DNA of 6,162 nt from Desulfobacterales bacterium (GCA_022361135.1 JAKSBM010000900.1:1-6162); one strand, 5' to 3'; positions 1 to 5,926 are shown, numbered from the stretch's first letter. Notes: generated by a model not told the origin, from the sequence alone. Made by a program: numbers and translations.

Positions 1-401
1 GCGGATATGATTTTGTGATTTTACTTGCCCCAGCGTCCTCCAGAATGGAAGTCAAAGACAGCCCCTGGAACTAGGAATTGGCCCGGCAAAATGGTTTCAG
101 GGGCGGTTTCATTTCATGGCCATTCCCAAAAATATGTTCCGAAACCATGGACGATCTTCACGATGGTTTAAACGCCTTCCAACATGGGTGACCGTCGAAT
201 TTGCCAACCACGCCCGGGGGATCAGGTGGTAGCGGACTCTTCCTCCCCCGTCATCGCCGGGTTGGGAGAAAAACCTTCCAATCAAATGGAAAAAGGCCCA
301 TTCAATGGGAACCTTATTTTGAGAATCACCATAAATGAGAATGGAATGGGGACCGGGGATGGTAAAACCAAGGGATGGATTCGGAATTCCCCGACCCGGG
401 A
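1..401. other. Non-coding stretch downstream of the PPC/DUF296 gene
   Basis: No convincing gene was found here on either strand. Short open frames exist (for example minus-strand 405 to 109, whose ATG overlaps the PPC gene stop as ATGA), but their translations are rich in Pro, Gly, Trp and Arg, show no domain pattern and lack a ribosome binding site. An 8-bp inverted repeat, ATGGTTTC (91-98) and GAAACCAT (141-148), has a loop of about 42 bases and no evident role. The only terminator-like element is the weak palindrome at 290-309. The stretch is probably the 3' flank of the PPC gene plus the intergenic region before a gene outside the window. Confidence 0.5.
290..309 (-). terminator. Possible weak terminator after the PPC/DUF296 gene
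   Basis: The palindrome CCCATTCAATGGG (297-309) is followed, read on the minus strand, by CC and then TTTTT. The stem has only five or six base pairs and lies about 95 bases beyond the PPC stop codon, so termination here would be inefficient. It is listed because it is the only hairpin with a T-tract seen downstream of this gene. Confidence 0.25.
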
Positions 402-857
402 TCATCCTTCGGGGGAAAGCATATAAAAACCGGTTTCGGGATCAATGATCCGGGCGGCCTGGCAGCCCGTCAACTCCAGGAGCACGGCCTCCATGTACCG
501 CCAGGTCACCACCCCGGAACGGCTGCATCCAGCCAAGGCCTGGTCCCCCCGGCCGCAGGCCAGGTGGAGGTGGAGAATGGGGGTGCCGGATTCATCGGGG
601 AAAAGGGTACCGCATCCCAGGGATTCGTGGACTTGCTCCAGGAGCCGGGACATGATGGGCATGGCCGGTTTGACATCCGCCCCGTCCTCGGGCCCCACCA
701 TGAGGCGACTGCCCCCATCGGCACCCCCGATGATAATGAGGGCGCCGTGGGTCACCCCTTCCCCCTGGGCCAATGCTTCAATTTCTTCATGGATCACATC
801 GCCGTCTTCCAGGCGGATGACAAAAATCCGCCCATACTCTGCTTCGGAATACTTCAC
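402..857 (-). CDS. PPC/DUF296 domain protein
   Basis: This 151-residue protein is a single PPC (DUF296) domain along its whole length. The family hallmarks are visible: an N-terminal strand (IFVIRLEDGD, residues 11-20), the IIGGADGGSRL segment (about 42-52), and the HLHLACGRGD motif (96-105), whose histidines H96 and H98 are the usual metal-binding candidates. The ending TDP-like ATGF block (DPETGF, 139-144) is also typical. In plants the domain sits behind AT-hooks in DNA-binding proteins. This copy has no AT-hook, as is usual for bacterial stand-alone versions, whose biochemical role is unknown. The start is a GTG, with GGAAAG about eight bases upstream; no better in-frame start was seen. 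It lies 118 bases after the methyltransferase gene on the same strand, so it may share that transcript. The family call is firm and the function open. Confidence 0.88.
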   Translation of the reverse strand: MKYSEAEYGRIFVIRLEDGDVIHEEIEALAQGEGVTHGALIIIGGADGGSRLMVGPEDGADVKPAMPIMSRLLEQVHESLGCGTLFPDESGTPILHLHLACGRGDQALAGCSRSGVVTWRYMEAVLLELTGCQAARIIDPETGFYMLSPEG

Positions 858-883
858 TGGGTATACTTTCCTACTATCGGTTA

Positions 884-902
884 AAAAAGGCTGTCGCCAC
901 AG
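884..902 (-). terminator. Weak terminator-like hairpin between methyltransferase and PPC genes
   Basis: Read on the minus strand, CTGT-GGCG-ACAG is followed by CC and a run of six T. The four-pair stem is short, so it could be a partial terminator that lets some transcription run on into the PPC gene, or it could be chance. No strong promoter was recognised between here and the PPC start. Confidence 0.25.
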
Positions 903-975
903 TGCATCCCTGCCCTATGGCCCCCTGGGTTATACCGACTTTTCCTCCATTTTTCACCTGCTTTCTTTGGGCGAA

Positions 976-1530
976 TCACTGGGTTTTCTCCAACAGAACC
1001 CCATGGGATTTTGTAATACGGGGGTGGGAAACAATTTTAAAACCGGCATCCATGGCAGCATCCAGCTCGACCTGGAAGGTTGAATCCGACACATGGCCCC
1101 GGGGCTCGGCAAAGAGGAGTTGGCCCCGGGGTTTCAAGGCCATGGCCGCCTCCCTGAACAACATTGCCGGATCCGGCACCTCGTGGACCACGGCAAAGGT
1201 GCAGATGAAATCGGCTTCCCCGGCCTGGAAACCAAAGGATTTTTCATTGCAGCGACGGAATTCAAAGATGGGTGCCAGCCCCTTCCTTTCCACCTTTTTC
1301 CCCAGCCGGGTCAACATGCCCTCCTGGATGTCCACGCAGACCACCTTGCCGCCCCTTCCCACCATCTGCCCCAGGGGGATGGAAAAGAAGCCCATGGCGC
1401 AGCCCAGGTCCACAACGGTCATGCCGGGGCGGACAAAGGGGGAAAGGATGGTTTGGGGATTTTGAATGAATTTTCGCAGGGGACTTGAGAGTAGATAGCC
1501 CACCCAGAGGGGGCAAATTTTTTCAGCCAT
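976..1530 (-). CDS. Class I SAM-dependent methyltransferase (MarR-regulated)
   Basis: This is a 184-residue cytosolic enzyme with the Rossmann-type SAM fold. Motif I is VVDLGCAMGFF (39-49), where the glycine loop binds SAM. The acidic residue D67 ends strand 2 (KVVCVDIQ), in position to bind the ribose hydroxyls. Strand 4 is ADFICTFAVVHEVPD (106-120), and ALKPRGQLLFAEP (131-143) gives strand 5. The N-terminal CPLWVGYLLSSPLRK block and the AEPRGHVS segment (141-148) resemble a widespread, uncharacterised group related to UbiE/type 11 methyltransferases. The methyl acceptor cannot be read from the sequence; small molecules, quinones or a metalloid are all possible. The ATG start is supported by an AAGGAG a few bases upstream. 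A promoter with two dyad operators precedes it, and the marR gene is immediately upstream, so it is the likely main target of that repressor. Confidence 0.88.
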   Translation of the reverse strand: MAEKICPLWVGYLLSSPLRKFIQNPQTILSPFVRPGMTVVDLGCAMGFFSIPLGQMVGRGGKVVCVDIQEGMLTRLGKKVERKGLAPIFEFRRCNEKSFGFQAGEADFICTFAVVHEVPDPAMLFREAAMALKPRGQLLFAEPRGHVSDSTFQVELDAAMDAGFKIVSHPRITKSHGVLLEKTQ

Positions 1531-1535
1531 GATAT

Positions 1536-1542
1536 CTCCTTT
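1536..1542 (-). promoter_or_regulatory. Ribosome binding site of the methyltransferase gene
   Basis: On the minus strand, AAAGGAG lies five bases before the ATG at 1530. It is a near-consensus Shine-Dalgarno sequence and fixes the start. Confidence 0.8.
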
Positions 1543-1563
1543 GGAATGGATATGAAAGACATT

Positions 1564-1578
1564 GTTTAGCAGCTAAAC
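1564..1578 (-). promoter_or_regulatory. MarR operator O3, perfect dyad
   Basis: Minus-strand GTTTAGCTGCTAAAC has perfect half-sites (GTTTAG/CTAAAC). It lies downstream of the methyltransferase -10 box and within the 5' leader. It is the most symmetrical of three related dyads in the window, with its centre 27 bases from that of O2. That the MarR protein encoded upstream binds here is an inference from repetition, symmetry and placement. Confidence 0.7.
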
Positions 1579-1587
1579 TACTTTGCA

Positions 1588-1616
1588 AAAGTATAGCTAC
1601 TAAACTATTTTGTCAA
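1588..1616 (-). promoter_or_regulatory. Promoter of the methyltransferase gene
   Basis: On the minus strand, a perfect -35 box TTGACA (1611-1616) is followed 17 bases later by TACTTT (1588-1593). The better-matching hexamer TATACT (1590-1595) sits at a shorter 15-base spacing, so the exact -10 is uncertain. Operator O2 fills the spacer. The arrangement mirrors the marR promoter almost base for base in its spacing. Confidence 0.65.
1591..1605 (-). promoter_or_regulatory. MarR operator O2 inside the methyltransferase promoter
   Basis: Minus-strand GTTTAGTAGCTATAC has half-sites matching at five of six positions. It lies between the -35 and -10 boxes, so a bound dimer would block RNA polymerase. 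It matches the dyad in the marR promoter at 11 of 15 positions and also resembles O3. Confidence 0.7.
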
Positions 1617-1668
1617 ATCATATTTTCATATGGTGTGGACCGAAGATCAAAAGATAAAAAACAGGGGA

Positions 1669-2154
1669 TTATTTGGACTTTCCGTCCCGGGCCAACAGCT
1701 GGTCGCAGAATCGGTCAATGGTGATGAAGAGTTCTTCCACAAAGGCAATCTGGCTCTCATCGGCCCCTTGGATCAAGCGGGCCAGGCCGGGATCCACACG
1801 ACCATGGAAATCCTTGTGGGCCTCAAAGGCCACCTTCCCGGTGCCGGTGAGCATCAACAACACCTCCCGGTCGGACCGCTCGTCCTTCATCCGAACCACC
1901 ATGTCCTTGTCCACGAGCTTGCGGACAATTTGGGAAACGGCCCCCTTGGTCACCCCCTGGAGGGCGGCCAGCTCTGTCATATTAATGCCGGCATTGCAAC
2001 CAATGGCGTCAATGGTGTGGATTTCGGAAGGGTAGAGTAAAACCTCGGTTCCAAAATGGCGGGGTTTCTGCTCGATGCGTTTCATCTTGTTGATGATTTT
2101 GTGAAACAGCTGGTCAAACCGACTGAATCCATGTTCTGTGATGTCTGGGCCCAT
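1669..2154 (-). CDS. MarR-family transcriptional regulator
   Basis: This 161-residue winged-helix regulator would act as a dimer on palindromic operators and release DNA on binding a small ligand. The N-terminal dimerisation helix is FSRFDQLFHKIINKMKRIEQ (10-29). The helix-turn-helix covers about residues 58-86 (NMTELAALQGVTKGAVSQIV onward), and the wing follows with KDERSDREVLLMLT (90-103), which includes the conserved Asp-Glu-Arg-Ser-Asp-Arg motif. The frame stays open up to 2322, but those 56 extra residues are not family-like and would run across the promoter and operator, so the ATG at 2154 is preferred. No clear Shine-Dalgarno precedes it. Operators in its own promoter and in the next gene's promoter suggest autorepression and control of the methyltransferase. 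The ligand is unknown; C53 and C150 exist, but no redox-sensor pattern is evident. Confidence 0.88.
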   Translation of the reverse strand: MGPDITEHGFSRFDQLFHKIINKMKRIEQKPRHFGTEVLLYPSEIHTIDAIGCNAGINMTELAALQGVTKGAVSQIVRKLVDKDMVVRMKDERSDREVLLMLTGTGKVAFEAHKDFHGRVDPGLARLIQGADESQIAFVEELFITIDRFCDQLLARDGKSK

Positions 2155-2161
2155 GCATTGG

Positions 2162-2190
2162 AATGTATAGTGGCTTAACTTCCATGTCAA
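2162..2190 (-). promoter_or_regulatory. Promoter of marR
   Basis: On the minus strand, a perfect -35 TTGACA (2185-2190) is followed after 17 bases by TACATT (2162-2167), a four-of-six match to the -10 consensus. The predicted transcript would begin at or within a few bases of the ATG at 2154, implying a leaderless or nearly leaderless mRNA. This agrees with the missing ribosome binding site. Confidence 0.6.
2165..2179 (-). promoter_or_regulatory. MarR operator O1 in the marR promoter
   Basis: Minus-strand GTTAAGCCACTATAC is an imperfect dyad (four of six half-site positions pair) lying between the -35 and -10 boxes. It agrees with O2 at 11 of 15 positions and occupies the same place relative to the promoter, which points to autoregulation. 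Lower symmetry than O3 suggests weaker binding, as expected for a self-regulated gene. Confidence 0.65.
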
Positions 2191-2323
2191 CCATACAAAA
2201 GGAATGCTCAGTCCATGGGGGGCGTTCCGGCGGCAATGGTCGAAACAGATGGACAAAGGAGTCATCCCTCGAAGAGCCATTGCGGCCCTTAAGCCCCAGG
2301 GGAACCGTATTTTGAAAATCACC

Positions 2324-2803
2324 CTATGGCTTTGGGGACACCCCCAGGGAACAGGTCATGGGGACAAAGGAGATCCCCCCCAGGCATTGGATGTCGCCCT
2401 GGGCAGTAAATCCCAGGGAGGTGTACATGGGCACTGCATTGGGGGATGAATTCACCGTTAATTCCAGACGGGATTGAGGGCTTCGGCGTCTGATTTCCCC
2501 AACCGCCTGGTCGAATAGATACCTGCCAATCCCCCTGCCCTGGCAGCGGGTGTGAACAAAAAACATGGAGACATGGGACAAATCCCTGATCTCAATGATC
2601 CCCATGAGTTTTTCCCCATTCCAGGCAAGGAGGGTAAAATGGTTCTCCCGGTTTCGCCGGGAGAGTTGTTTCGCATCGGCAAATCCATAGAAGGATTCGA
2701 TACCTTCCCGGGTATACCCCACGGCGACAACCTCGTCAAAGACAGAACGAACAAGCTGGATCACCCGGTCTTCTTGCCCCTCCAGCATCATGGAACACTC
2801 CAT
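2324..2803 (-). CDS. GNAT-family N-acetyltransferase
   Basis: This 159-residue GNAT acyltransferase would transfer an acetyl group from acetyl-CoA to an amine. The pyrophosphate-binding motif A is clear (MFFVHTRCQGRGIGRYLFDQ, about residues 80-99), with the QGRGIG loop at 88-93. Motif B follows as VNSSPNAVPMYTSLGF (117-132). The N-terminal VIQLVRSVFDEVV helix and the EGIESFYGFA segment resemble a common bacterial GNAT subgroup of unknown substrate. Start choice: a GTG at 2818 is possible, the ATG at 2803 gives the usual first strand, and an ATG at 2791 has a GGAG six bases ahead. I prefer 2803 from family length, not from the weak G-rich upstream sequence. It lies 133 bases after the CoA-transferase/GNAT fusion gene on the same strand, with no terminator seen between them. 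Confidence 0.85.
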   Translation of the reverse strand: MECSMMLEGQEDRVIQLVRSVFDEVVAVGYTREGIESFYGFADAKQLSRRNRENHFTLLAWNGEKLMGIIEIRDLSHVSMFFVHTRCQGRGIGRYLFDQAVGEIRRRSPQSRLELTVNSSPNAVPMYTSLGFTAQGDIQCLGGISFVPMTCSLGVSPKP

Positions 2804-2936
2804 CACACCCCCACCCACGAAAAAGATAATTTCATATTAAACCGCAAACACCATGGACCGACATCCAACCCAACCCTTGGCCCCAAACGGCGGTGGCAAT
2901 GGATGGGTATTCCAAAAATCATCTGCCCATGCATCC

Positions 2937-4811
2937 CTATTTGGATGTCATCCCCTCCTTAAAGGGCATGGTCACCCGGTAGATCCCGTTATCAATGCTG
3001 ATCTCCATGGGCAATCCCGCCTTTTCAAAGACCTTGATCATGGGGGCATTGTCGGCCATGACCTCGGCGGTGAGGCCCTTGAGTCCCATGTCCCGGGCCC
3101 GGCCGATGAGAACGTCCATCATGTGGGTGCCGATGCCCAGCCCCTGGAATTCATCGTCAATGAGGAAGGCCACTTCTCCGAAATAGGTCCGATCGTCCCG
3201 GATCATCCGGGCCTCGGCAATGATTTTCCGATCGTCGTTGGAGTGGTTGAATCCCACCAGGGAAAACTCCTTTTGATAATCCACATTGACATAGGTCTGC
3301 ATCTTATTGTGATCCATGGTCTTGATGGAATAAAAGAAGCGATAGAAGATCATCTCCCTGGAACAGCGATAAAAGAGGCGCCGCATGGCGGCCTCGTCCG
3401 AGGGTTTCATGGCCCGGAACCGGATCCGGGTTTCATTCTTAAAGGTGTGGTTGTGGTCCAACGCACTGGGGTAAAAATGGCCGGTGTTGGAGAGGAAAAT
3501 CTGGTTGGAATAGATGATGTTCCGATCCCGGGCCTGCTTGATCAACTCCTCGCGATCGTCGGGGTGGGCAATGTCGATGATGGCCTGGGCCCGTTCCCGC
3601 ATGGACCGCCACTTGATGTTGGCCACCCCGTACTCCGTGGCGATCATCTGCACCGATTCCCTGAGGCGCAATTGGTTGGTGAATTTCTCCGTGGTCAAAA
3701 GGATATTGGAATTGCCCTCCGGATCCCGGCTGGGCAGGCCGATGATGGTGGTCCCCCCCTTGGAGGCATCCGCTCCCTTGAAAAAATCAATGCCCTCCCC
3801 GGGTCCGGTGATCACCGCCCCCTTGGTGGGGAAGGTGACGGCGCCCAGGATATCCACCTTACGGGCTTCGTAAATGGAAACAAACTGGGGATTCCTGGCG
3901 ATGAAATGGGAGTTGCAGATCCAGTCAATGCCCTGGAATTCCACCAGGGGATTTTTATCCAGCCATTTCATGAGTTCCTTGGAACCAATGGCATAGGAGA
4001 CCAGAGATTTCCCCCGGAAGGGAGATTTCCGGGAATTGTTCACCGCCCCGCAATTCACCAATTCGGCCAGGGCATCGGTGAAATAGAGGGAATGAATCCC
4101 CAGATCCCGCTTGTCGGAAAGATGGGGGACCAGGGCTTCGAACAGGGGCCCGAATCCATATCCCAGGCAGTCCCCGTCCTTGATTACCGAGGCAACATTG
4201 GCGGCCACCTCTTTCATCTCCGGCCTCACCTGGGGCGGGGTGTAGGTCACCGGCTCCCGGGTGGATTTCACCAGGACGTCAAATTCTTCAATGGAGACAA
4301 AGGTATCCCCGTAGGTAAAGGGGATGTCGGTATTCACCTCCCCGACGACCAGGGACGCCTGGTCCATGACCTCCCGGGCCACATCCACGGCCATGCCCAG
4401 GCTGCAATAGCCGGCCGGATCCGGCGGGGTAATCTGGATAAAGGCCACGTCAATGTCCAGAAGCCGGGATTTAATGATCTTGGGAATATCGGAATAATAG
4501 GCCGGCACCAGGTCCACCTGGCCCGACGAAATGGTATCCCAGGCCACATAGCCCGAGCAAAACGTCTTGAGGCGATAATTGGGTGCGTTGAGGTGGTCCA
4601 CGGAAAGGATGGTATCCCCCAGGACAGCCAGCTGGACCAACTCCAGGTCCCGGATATTGTGGGCATCCACATCCAGGAGCATCTTCATCAAGGTCCTGGG
4701 GGCGGCCGGGCCGGTGCCGATGAAGATGGTCATGCCCGGATTGATGCGGTTCAAGACCTTTTCGGGCGCAATGAGGCGTTCCTCCCAATTGGAGGGGTTG
4801 TAGTCCGACAT
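2937..4811 (-). CDS. Acetyl-CoA hydrolase/transferase-like protein fused to GNAT
   Basis: This 624-residue two-part protein starts with a region (about 1-440) that resembles the 4-hydroxybutyrate/acetate CoA-transferase family. Landmarks are ITPPDPAGYCSLG (127-139), LGIHSLYFTDALAELV (237-252), VSIYEARKVDILGAV (311-325), GPGEGIDFFKGADASKGG (336-353), ATEYGVA (391-397) and RERAQAIIDIAHP (405-417). The C-terminal part (about 462-615) is a GNAT domain with motif A DDEFQGLGIGTHMMDVLIGR (552-571), a candidate catalytic E546 in FGEVAF, and motif B ADNAPMIKVFEKAGL (586-600). Active relatives carry a catalytic Glu in an HTEM-like motif; here it reads HSLY, so L242 replaces it, and K318 and E339 also depart from the usual IEVD and GGQVD. 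The first part may therefore bind acyl-CoA without transferring CoA. The ATG at 4811 has an AAGGAG six bases upstream. A Pat-like protein acetyltransferase is possible; substrate unknown. Confidence 0.87.
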   Translation of the reverse strand: MSDYNPSNWEERLIAPEKVLNRINPGMTIFIGTGPAAPRTLMKMLLDVDAHNIRDLELVQLAVLGDTILSVDHLNAPNYRLKTFCSGYVAWDTISSGQVDLVPAYYSDIPKIIKSRLLDIDVAFIQITPPDPAGYCSLGMAVDVAREVMDQASLVVGEVNTDIPFTYGDTFVSIEEFDVLVKSTREPVTYTPPQVRPEMKEVAANVASVIKDGDCLGYGFGPLFEALVPHLSDKRDLGIHSLYFTDALAELVNCGAVNNSRKSPFRGKSLVSYAIGSKELMKWLDKNPLVEFQGIDWICNSHFIARNPQFVSIYEARKVDILGAVTFPTKGAVITGPGEGIDFFKGADASKGGTTIIGLPSRDPEGNSNILLTTEKFTNQLRLRESVQMIATEYGVANIKWRSMRERAQAIIDIAHPDDREELIKQARDRNIIYSNQIFLSNTGHFYPSALDHNHTFKNETRIRFRAMKPSDEAAMRRLFYRCSREMIFYRFFYSIKTMDHNKMQTYVNVDYQKEFSLVGFNHSNDDRKIIAEARMIRDDRTYFGEVAFLIDDEFQGLGIGTHMMDVLIGRARDMGLKGLTAEVMADNAPMIKVFEKAGLPMEISIDNGIYRVTMPFKEGMTSK

Positions 4812-4817
4812 TTCTGG

Positions 4818-4823
4818 CTCCTT
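4818..4823 (-). promoter_or_regulatory. Ribosome binding site of the CoA-transferase/GNAT gene
   Basis: On the minus strand, AAGGAG lies six bases before the ATG at 4811. The match is near consensus and fixes the start. Confidence 0.8.
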
Positions 4824-4862
4824 TTGGTTAAGGGAATCTGGCCGAGAGGCGGTACCTCACCG

Positions 4863-4891
4863 TTCATACCAAGAAATCCCCCCCGGATCAA
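4863..4891 (-). promoter_or_regulatory. Possible promoter of the CoA-transferase/GNAT gene
   Basis: On the minus strand, TTGATC (4886-4891) and TATGAA (4863-4868) are separated by 17 bases, each matching the sigma-70 consensus at four of six positions. The pair lies between the upstream terminator and the gene, where a promoter is required if that terminator is efficient. The spacer contains a run of seven G, which is unusual. Confidence 0.35.
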
Positions 4892-4913
4892 GGCATGGCC
4901 ACGGGAATTCGCC

Positions 4914-4955
4914 CAAATAAAAACCGGCTGTTCCAAGGACTGGAACAGCCGGTTT
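4914..4955 (-). terminator. Intrinsic terminator after the parB-like gene
   Basis: A perfect 14-bp inverted repeat (AAACCGGCTGTTCC at 4921-4934 and its complement at 4942-4955) encloses a seven-base loop. On the minus strand it is followed by a T-rich tail that runs TTTATTT. Strength and position 56 bases past the parB-like stop make this a convincing Rho-independent terminator that separates that gene from the CoA-transferase/GNAT gene. Confidence 0.85.
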
Positions 4956-4968
4956 GAATCCCATTCAG

Positions 4969-5011
4969 ATCCCTGGCCCCCTCGTTTTCAGAGGGAAGGC
5001 ATTCCAGGGAT
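4969..5011 (-). repeat. Nested inverted repeat at the parB-like stop codon
   Basis: ATCCCTGG (4969-4976) pairs with CCAGGGAT (5004-5011), and inside it CCCTC (4979-4983) pairs with GAGGG (4991-4995) around a seven-base loop. The outer arm touches the stop codon of the parB-like gene. There is no T-tract after it, so it is not a terminator by itself; it may be a 3'-end RNA structure that stabilises the message. Confidence 0.45.
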
Positions 5012-5784
5012 TATACGCCTTCAATGTCGGGCAAATCGCTTTCAATGAGGGACTTAATATCTTCGATGTCGGCCAGAGCCTTTTCCTTGGAGACATCTTC
5101 CCAACCGTTTTCCCGGATGCGGGTGAGCTCCTTGAGGAAACGCCCCAGGCATTGGTGGTATTTGGTGGCAGCGCCCAGGCCGGTGGTGGGTGTACCCTTG
5201 ATCTCACCGCTTTCCCGGCGGATCTCCTGCATTTCATTGTAGGCTTTATTGATGGACTTTTCCCCGGCGTTCACGCTTTCCCGGATCTCCTCCGGGGCAT
5301 GCTCCAGGACCTTGCGGGCCTTGTCCACCTTATTGGCGGAAATCCCCAACTCCTTGGCCCGCATCTCATTGACTTCCTTACGGGTCTTTTTGGGGGAGGC
5401 CTCTTTGTCGCCTTCAGAATTTTCTTCTGCCCCATCCTGGATATTGTCCAAAAGTTCCAGGCAGCGGAGGATATCATCGTCGGACATGTTTCGCCGATTC
5501 CGCTGGATGTGGAAGCTGTAGAGGATGGCATCGTCTTCATTGTCAAAGTCCTTGAAGACCACGGGCACCTCTTCCAGGCCCACGGCCTTGGCCGCGGCAA
5601 AGCGGGTATGGCCGTCCACAACAATATTTTTTCCAGCCCAGACCACAATGGGGAAGACCGGGTCAAACCCATTGGTTTCCATGTCCTGGCGGATGGAGCC
5701 CAGGGTCTCCTCCCCCATGGGGAAAATCGAGGCAAAGGGATTCTGAACCGTGAGTTCAGATACATTGATCACACCAGTTTCCAA
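5011..5784 (-). CDS. ParB/Srx-fold DNA-binding protein (orphan ParB-like)
   Basis: This 257-residue protein has a ParB/sulfiredoxin-fold N-terminal domain (about 5-100). It shows the GxxRxxA box as GHTRFAAA (58-65), the nucleotide-contacting motif of ParB CTPases, and an IQRNRRN segment (93-99) matching the second ParB box. A charged linker (about 117-138) is followed by a helix-turn-helix region (AKELGISANKVDKARKVLEH, 143-162) and the SINKAYNEM stretch typical of ParB-like proteins. The C-terminal 60 residues are probably helical. No parA lies beside it in the window and it follows gpsA, so it is not an evident chromosome-partition operon; an orphan regulator or a relic of a mobile element is possible. 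The start is a TTG with AGGTG five bases upstream; no in-frame ATG or GTG lies between it and an upstream stop. It has its own promoter and terminator. Confidence 0.83.
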   Translation of the reverse strand: METGVINVSELTVQNPFASIFPMGEETLGSIRQDMETNGFDPVFPIVVWAGKNIVVDGHTRFAAAKAVGLEEVPVVFKDFDNEDDAILYSFHIQRNRRNMSDDDILRCLELLDNIQDGAEENSEGDKEASPKKTRKEVNEMRAKELGISANKVDKARKVLEHAPEEIRESVNAGEKSINKAYNEMQEIRRESGEIKGTPTTGLGAATKYHQCLGRFLKELTRIRENGWEDVSKEKALADIEDIKSLIESDLPDIEGV

Positions 5785-5832
5785 AATTACACCTATATAG
5801 TTTCTATGGTATTCATATTAAAAGGAAAGCCG

Positions 5833-5861
5833 GTTATACCCCATCCCCGTTTCAACGGCAA
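5833..5861 (-). promoter_or_regulatory. Likely promoter of the parB-like gene
   Basis: On the minus strand, TTGCCG (5856-5861) and TATAAC (5833-5838) are spaced by 17 bases, matching the sigma-70 boxes at four and five of six positions. It lies just after the gpsA terminator and would give a leader of about 40 bases before the TTG start. Confidence 0.45.
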
Positions 5862-5875
5862 CCCCTGATGAAATG

Positions 5876-5905
5876 AAAAAAGCCCCCTGGCTGCCAGGGG
5901 GCTTT
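5876..5905 (-). terminator. Intrinsic terminator after gpsA
   Basis: AAAGCCCCCTGG (5879-5890) and its complement (5894-5905) form a 12-bp GC-rich stem with a three-base loop, followed on the minus strand by a run of six T that starts within the stem. It lies 21 bases beyond the gpsA stop. The A-run on the other side could also allow it to work on the plus strand, but no plus-strand gene was found. Confidence 0.9.
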
Positions 5906-5926
5906 AAATGTCATAAAATATCCGGA

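Noticed and set aside
109..405. Minus-strand 98-codon frame overlapping the PPC stop as ATGA
   Set aside because: The overlap looks like translational coupling, but the product is Trp/Pro/Arg-rich with no fold-like pattern, and it runs through a hairpin with a T-tract.
2155..2322. N-terminal extension of the MarR frame up to 2322
   Set aside because: The 56 extra residues are not typical of the family and the stretch contains the TTGACA promoter and the operator dyad, so the start at 2154 fits better.
4886..4912. Sigma-54-type promoter (GG/GC pair) upstream of the CoA-transferase/GNAT gene
   Set aside because: A TGGCC stretch is present, but the required GC is not at the proper distance.
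2853..5048. Very long plus-strand open frame (731 codons) opposite the CoA-transferase/GNAT gene
   Set aside because: Its translation is dominated by Gly, His, Pro, Asp and Ile with no domain pattern. It is the antisense shadow of the real gene, whose protein has clear family motifs and a strong ribosome binding site.
4954..5868. Plus-strand open frame (304 codons) opposite the parB-like gene
   Set aside because: It runs across both the parB-like gene and its promoter, has no recognisable motif, and mirrors the codon structure of the opposite strand.
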